Source: Microvirga arsenatis (GTDB taxonomy: Bacteria > Pseudomonadota > Alphaproteobacteria > Rhizobiales > Beijerinckiaceae). From it: a stretch of 64,000 nucleotides of DNA. Within the stretch, counting starts at the first letter, position 1, and each line of letters opens with the position of its first letter. Shown piece after piece: positions 61,701 through 64,000 of the stretch. The notes under the pieces were generated by a model that ran no database searches, was not told where the DNA came from, and saw only the letters and a list, made by a program, of their open reading frames with translations. The translations under genes were made by a program, and so were the position numbers. The stretch is taken from assembly GCF_009910705.1 (NCBI RefSeq), contig NZ_JAAAXJ010000003.1, positions 186,001-250,000 on the forward strand, written 5' to 3'.

Positions 61701-61708
61701 GTGGCTGA
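55778..61708 (+). CDS. Giant DEAD/DEAH helicase with DUF1998-type C-terminus
   Basis: The 1976-residue protein starts 17 bases after the second gene, with AAGGGGATT upstream. Helicase motifs are clear: Walker A TSGTGSGKT at 134-142; ALVLYPMNALVEDQMVRLR; DELH at 373-376; and motif VI QQRVGRAGRRG at 1247-1257 after TTTMEVGIDIGSL. Zinc-type Cys pairs occur at 649/652, 772-776, 1120/1123 with 1135/1138, 1518/1521 with 1537/1540, and C1810-x3-C1814-x2-C1817, the last being the DUF1998/MrfA-type end. This combination fits DruE (Druantia) and the DrmA-DrmB pair of DISARM. It is the motor of a putative defence complex. Partner genes do not match known Druantia or DISARM sets that I recall. Confidence 0.82.
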   Translation: MLDPVGGFGRIQGFFVSYVETNFRISDPLTAQARRKLLQTPDVVATVPYVEPVLRYEPADRTLEQLIETDPNDVLGPISKEGRTAFVELALSGMFDGEDTEGVKLRRKSKYPPYQHQSVMLGRGVRPGQPAIVTSGTGSGKTEAFSLPIFAAISNEAVKWATPDAGYLSDAWWNEESADWRPQRAGENRPAAIRALVLYPMNALVEDQMVRLRRSLDSPTARRTMDDRFSGNRIFFGQYTSATPVTGYARHPRLSNDPDEKKRRRRRLGQLRAAMRRFAENQDAARRQDEENLRRAIAEGREPPEQTRFIFPALDGGEMVSRWDMHAAPPDILVTNASMLGAMLSREVEEGMFEVTRQWLMENEDAYFYLVFDELHLIRGSAGTEVAFLVKSLIQRLGLDQPGHMHKLRILASSASLPMEGEKGAQSRKYLRDLFAPFGTSTGPGDPGSTDEGFWGDAVVPGKASTPSWDGVKLPAAPFLELLRAADPSGSGFVAGLTRTDELDKAVRSVAQAFGIAGDDPKDLVPSIAAKAAEVLVGACRTEDGVRAKSILDIAFGAFAGEASADAVRGLMLARALPESRAWPAKTPEGTPSFRVHTFIRNIEGLFGAPVLTDEGVRFLDLTVERGTSHGPAGEGRPRGRRLFEMLYCEACGDILLGGQRGKPVGTSCETELLPSAADLEGLPEKGASEYYDSMTHDQFAVFWPRRLSPEVSEKDYDHWDKASLDPDSGVVTIGEDVPAGHIGGYLYYQKDAALTNARGQAVRRRMAQPFCCPKCGTDYSNRPSSNRSRSPIRAFRTGVTKASQLVATELFELLHAIRAEAKSIVFSDSRQDAANQALEIERLHLRDLRREVLVSVARDYMADLERRWVPKEKQGEILTELAQAGRTDELLKKAAEFEKFATDPHVDVANRKVRIDRLFQYSTSEGGTVSELVSEYVRLGIHPFDEVGRKRFDGRHWSAAFVKEGDTIRFDPGLTQLKISELSNEILKTQYELVDDVIFANTFFALEETGLAYPSLTRGSGPQVDEMDAWLRVFASTTRVEGNKYFDPSRVRQWASARDIPDTNRVGKFANALFGTQGRDAGLDSVLSHLNAVGHGNGVIRVGSVFLKIATADDPFWRCSSCERVHLHRGVGRCTRCYEPLREEPTDVVERLWRTNFLGRRIVRGHEENVPRFRLKCEELTGQTDDFADRLRKFKGIFVDQPREVERLASEIDMLSVTTTMEVGIDIGSLQSVYQANMPPQRFNYQQRVGRAGRRGQAFSFVITFCRGRSHDAYYFARPEAITGDPPPPPFLAVDHDPIPLRLLRKVWLRAAFKLLRENCHAAGLRYPGDDLVPPDVHGEYVTTDDYYLDHAADWSGQLRNALRQTISVRDRFVAAATIDKAQAERLIALSEVDALVDEIDAQSAYRPSVRKGLAVFLAERGLLPMYGMPTRVRELYLGLQQKAEIGRDEYYWSSMDRDLDLAIFEFAPGAILTKDKQKHRVIGFTGDLLEPTIRGTNVDLLPISSWLESEAYVALCPNCGSASHGAQQPVDPIQCDDCRSGVSTQHFKRYVTPSAFRTDFEPEGNDLDEIGHMALRTVATVLRSGNPSDHGNVRVRRGAGVTVMHLNDGVENDQGLPTRFTVEEAEDKGVPVPGRNRPASLDDEQAITTDFLNKKSQQNRWTVRPGTRAEFGLVSQKETDAIYLEMLDFDPRLSLDLVARTGAWSHIATRAAAISATHILVQKAALSLDVAPDEFEALEPRLRNGRPMLQIADALINGSGLSRRLGELRSDGRPEIIHMIHEILTDRTTWPLNAFLRTDSEGSHADRCQTSCYRCIQQYGNRRYHGLLDWRLGLAYLRALVAPGFACGLEKADEAYPELQGWRTRAHDLAQSTSAMRPRVFRLQTVGDYQLPCLVEVDAHGDLVRRTVIVHPLWRLDAEAEYRLLGSRSETPTRFVDTFNLERRPLRALEIAQGQMAMPQRSEFVDEVIYLKRG

Positions 61709-62034
61709 AGTTCGCCCCCCACCAGCAATTGCAACCTGTCCCCAATAGGGGGACCATTCGGCTCCTTTGACAAATGCTGTAGATCTTCACGTCTTTAGGC
61801 TATCACATCGCGTGTGACGCGAGCGCTGATCGTCCGAGTTTGCGGGCCCGACATCTCAGGCCTGGCTGGTCGTGCGGAGCTCGTCGAACGGACGCAGGTC
61901 CGTCCTACCCCAAGTACGTAAGGAGCGCCATTGCCAAGCGGCTGGCCGCTCTCTAGGGGAACGCTGGGATCGCAATGGCAACTCGAGGGCCATAAGAGCA
62001 AGGACGGATTGCGCTTCGAAATCGAGGTAGGCTG
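61709..62034. other. Intergenic interval with possible gene-tail remnant
   Basis: The 326-base gap after the helicase has no clear gene. From about 61922 a short open frame without ATG runs into TGA 62033-62035 and overlaps the start of the 238-aa gene as TGATG. Its product ends KDGLRFEIEVG. It may be a remnant of a gene end or a small TTG-started ORF. Confidence 0.3.
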
Positions 62035-62751
62035 ATGTCAGTCGATATGTATGAGGAGCGGTTTCGCGAGGAGTTGGAGAAGCTGCCTCGCTTTGTGCCA
62101 GATGACAGCCGAGTTAGTCTTGTCTGGAATCACAAAATTCCGGCATGGCGCGCTCTTTTCACCTCTCTTTGCCTTTATGGTCATAGCATGGGTTATCGGC
62201 TTCCATCCTTTGAGGACTTTTTTCGGTACTGCGAGAGCGCCTATACCAAACGTCACCCGAACAGCAATTATTACTCTCGTTTCTTCGAAGACCCTCTGTT
62301 GGCTGGAATGCGCCAGCGTATTTCGGCGTGGTACGAGTCGGGAATGGCGGAAGCCTATCTGTATGCTTGTTTGGTTGAGGCAGTTGAGGACAAATCCAAA
62401 GCGGGACTCGTGCTCTACGATCCTCGTGCTGATTGGAAGCTCAAGGCAGACATGATCGTGATCATCAATCATCGGCCGCTGCGGGTGAGCGCCTTTTTTA
62501 GCGAACGAAGCGAGAGACCCAATATCGAGGCGCGGCGGGATAAGGTCGAGCGGATACGAAAAATAAACACTACGGAATCGTCTCACTGGAACAATAGAGA
62601 GCTGTCAGCCATGCAGCCTTTCGAGATCGCCCGTGCGGATACTGATCTTCAAGTCGTCAATGGCGTCCGATTGTTCTCTCTGGCGGCAATAAACTCCTTG
62701 TTCGAATCACTTTATAAAGAAGCTCGTATTGATGGCTGGCTATTTCCGTAG
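62035..62751 (+). CDS. Unrecognised 238-aa protein after the helicase
   Basis: ATG 62035 follows GAGGTAGG and a TGATG overlap. The product has helical N-terminal segments (WRALFTSLCLYGHSMGYRLPSFEDFF) and a compact part with WKLKADMIVIINHRPLRVSAFF and RRDKVERIRKINTTES. The strand-rich DMIVIINHRPL block is the sort of core seen in restriction-like nuclease folds, but the key acid/lysine pair is not clear. It is in the same orientation as the helicase operon and may be an effector of it. Function unknown. Confidence 0.5.
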   Translation: MSVDMYEERFREELEKLPRFVPDDSRVSLVWNHKIPAWRALFTSLCLYGHSMGYRLPSFEDFFRYCESAYTKRHPNSNYYSRFFEDPLLAGMRQRISAWYESGMAEAYLYACLVEAVEDKSKAGLVLYDPRADWKLKADMIVIINHRPLRVSAFFSERSERPNIEARRDKVERIRKINTTESSHWNNRELSAMQPFEIARADTDLQVVNGVRLFSLAAINSLFESLYKEARIDGWLFP

Positions 62752-63032
62752 CAGCTGTTGAGATAATCTACGAAAATCGCCAGATGTTTAAAGCAAGCCG
62801 AGGATTGAGAAGCGGGCTCGCCACGGCTTCTGAATTCTAGAATGTTGCTCCGCCTAGAGGATGCTATGGACCACGGCCTTGCTTTAATGCCGAATGAGGT
62901 CTCGCGAAGAATAGTCCACAGACAGGGTAGATGAACTTTACTTGGTCGTGTTTCAGCACTCATAATGAAGGAGCACGTCGCCAGGGCCAATGCTGGTCAA
63001 CCATCATACGACAAGATGAAGTCAGACAAGGA

Positions 63033-63575
63033 ATGACCTTAGGCAGATCGATTGCGCTCACAGGATCAATGCTCGCCATTGCTTGGGGCATATGTTTGTC
63101 ACTGGATAGCGATCCTAGACTGGCATTTGTAAGATGGAGCGATTTTCATGAGGGAACCAACGAAGTGCCCGACGCTCTCGAATTGGCGTCCAAGTCCATA
63201 GTTTGGAAAACTGGATCATTATCCCTGATTTGTTCATCGCCAGACCAAATCCGCCTCGCAATGAAGGCACAGCTTCCAGGGCCCCGCGAGAGCATCCGCG
63301 AAGGAGTTGGCGACAAAGCAACGATCTTTATCGGTGACATTCGCCGGAAGTTGGAGACCTTCCTTCAGATTACCGATATGGGTCTGATCGATACTCTGAT
63401 CTCCCCGCCATTATCGCGTGTCGACCTCTCCTCGCTGGCCAGCGCATTTGAGGAGGCTCAATCTGGAAAGGTGAGTGTGATGACGATGGAAACGGGTACG
63501 TTTATGGCCGCACGCACGACAGGGACTGCTATCCACGCCTTTTCGAAAAAGTGCTTTGCGAGCAATCTGGATTAA
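63033..63575 (+). CDS. Hypothetical protein joined to IS5 edge
   Basis: I place the start at ATG 63033, which gives a hydrophobic N-terminus (RSIALTGSMLAIAWGICLSL), likely a signal or membrane anchor; an ATG at 62931 is the alternative. The 180-residue product continues with helical segments (IFIGDIRRKLETFLQITDMG). The stop TAA at 63573-63575 overlaps the end of the IS5 transposase gene, so the true C-terminus may have been replaced by the insertion. No family recognised. Confidence 0.4.
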   Translation: MTLGRSIALTGSMLAIAWGICLSLDSDPRLAFVRWSDFHEGTNEVPDALELASKSIVWKTGSLSLICSSPDQIRLAMKAQLPGPRESIREGVGDKATIFIGDIRRKLETFLQITDMGLIDTLISPPLSRVDLSSLASAFEEAQSGKVSVMTMETGTFMAARTTGTAIHAFSKKCFASNLD

Positions 63576-64000
63576 GTGGCGGCGTATCTCGCGGCCTGCG
63601 TGAGCATGAGGCTGGCCAAGGCAACCAGATGCAGGTCGGCAAGGGTCTGAGGTAAGCGCTCGTAGTCCCGCACTAGACGGCGAAAGCGCGTGGCCACGCG
63701 AAGGTCCGCTCGGCCACCCAGTGGCGCGGCAGCAACACGAAACCGCGCTTGGCCTCGGCCAGCTTGACCACCTCCAGCTCGATACCATGCTCCCGCGCTG
63801 CGGCCGCAGCTTTCTCGCCCGTATAGCCTTGGTCCACATACGCCAGATCAATGTTCTCGTCGGTGGCTACCTGCACGGCTTGGGCCAGTTTCCCAACTTC
63901 GGCCCGGTCGTCGGTCGTGGCAGGCGTCACATGGGCGGCCAGAAGGTGACCGAGCGTGTCCACCGCGATGTGCTGCTTTGAGCCCTTCTTGCACTTGGCA
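63572..64000 (-). pseudogene. IS5-family transposase, frameshifted, cut by window end
   Basis: Reading from the window end, the frame gives KGSKQHIAVDTLGHLL, YVDQGYTGEKAAAAAREHGIEL and KRGFVLLPRHWVAERTFAW, which is the DDE transposase C-terminal part of IS5-type elements. Around 63691-63696 one base (a G in a TGG-GCC context) is missing, and the frame then changes to TRFRRLVRDYERLPQTLAD, the expected continuation, ending at TAA 63572-63574. The rest of the element lies outside the window. Confidence 0.8.

Noticed and set aside
55778..61708. Reading the helicase as a plain MrfA-type repair helicase
   Set aside because: It is more than twice the length of MrfA, has several extra zinc clusters and lies in a three-gene operon, so a defence-type helicase is the better reading.
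51025..61708. Typical BREX, type I restriction or Zorya system
   Set aside because: No methyltransferase, PglZ, specificity subunit, MotA/B-like membrane protein or Snf2 pair is encoded; only the DUF1998 helicase is recognisable.

Overview
The window is GC-rich (about 60-63% by eye) and looks like an alphaproteobacterium of the order Hyphomicrobiales, plausibly Microvirga/Methylobacterium-like. The evidence is the imuA-imuB-dnaE2 mutagenesis cassette with an alphaproteobacterial GTTC-N7-GTTC LexA box, the DUF3489/DUF2924/serine-recombinase cassette, and a DUF1612 regulator of rhizobial type. The genus is inference. Most of the window is accessory DNA built from separate imported blocks.

Region 1 (1-16975) is the right end of a lambda-like siphovirus prophage. 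It holds a P63C-domain gene cut by the window edge, the tape measure protein, tail-tip assembly genes (DUF1833, NlpC/P60, J-like tip protein), three small tandem tail-tip paralogues, a collagen-repeat fibre, a lysis block and a minus-strand accessory block. Two HNH genes sit inside it. It ends in the 3' part of a tRNA-Lys(CTT) gene, which marks the attachment site.

Region 2 (16976-31998) holds gene debris, an unrecognised protein with an HEPN-like motif, the SOS-mutagenesis operon, a serine-recombinase cassette, an XRE regulator with a decayed second copy, and a DUF1612 protein.

Region 3 (32161-40252) is rich in exported or membrane hydrolases: a phosphohydrolase/nuclease of the EEP fold, a beta-helix protein, a metzincin-like protease, an S1-type serine protease and an M48 membrane protease.

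Region 4 (47747 down to 40661, minus strand) is one apparent operon: type-3-copper-like protein, catalase-like protein, metzincin-like protein (interrupted by an in-frame amber), a small protein, a LodA-like quinone-cofactor oxidase and its LodB-like flavoprotein. The set suggests oxidation of a substrate with peroxide production and removal.

Region 5 (48044-64000) is a defence-island-like segment bounded by an IS6-like element that truncated a PAP2 gene and by an IS5-like element. Between them lie a nuclease-like gene, then a tight three-gene operon (855, 715 and 1976 aa) ending in a very large DUF1998-type helicase related to DruE/DrmA-DrmB, then a 238-aa gene. The two first proteins are not recognised. 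This operon is the best candidate for an undescribed system in the window.
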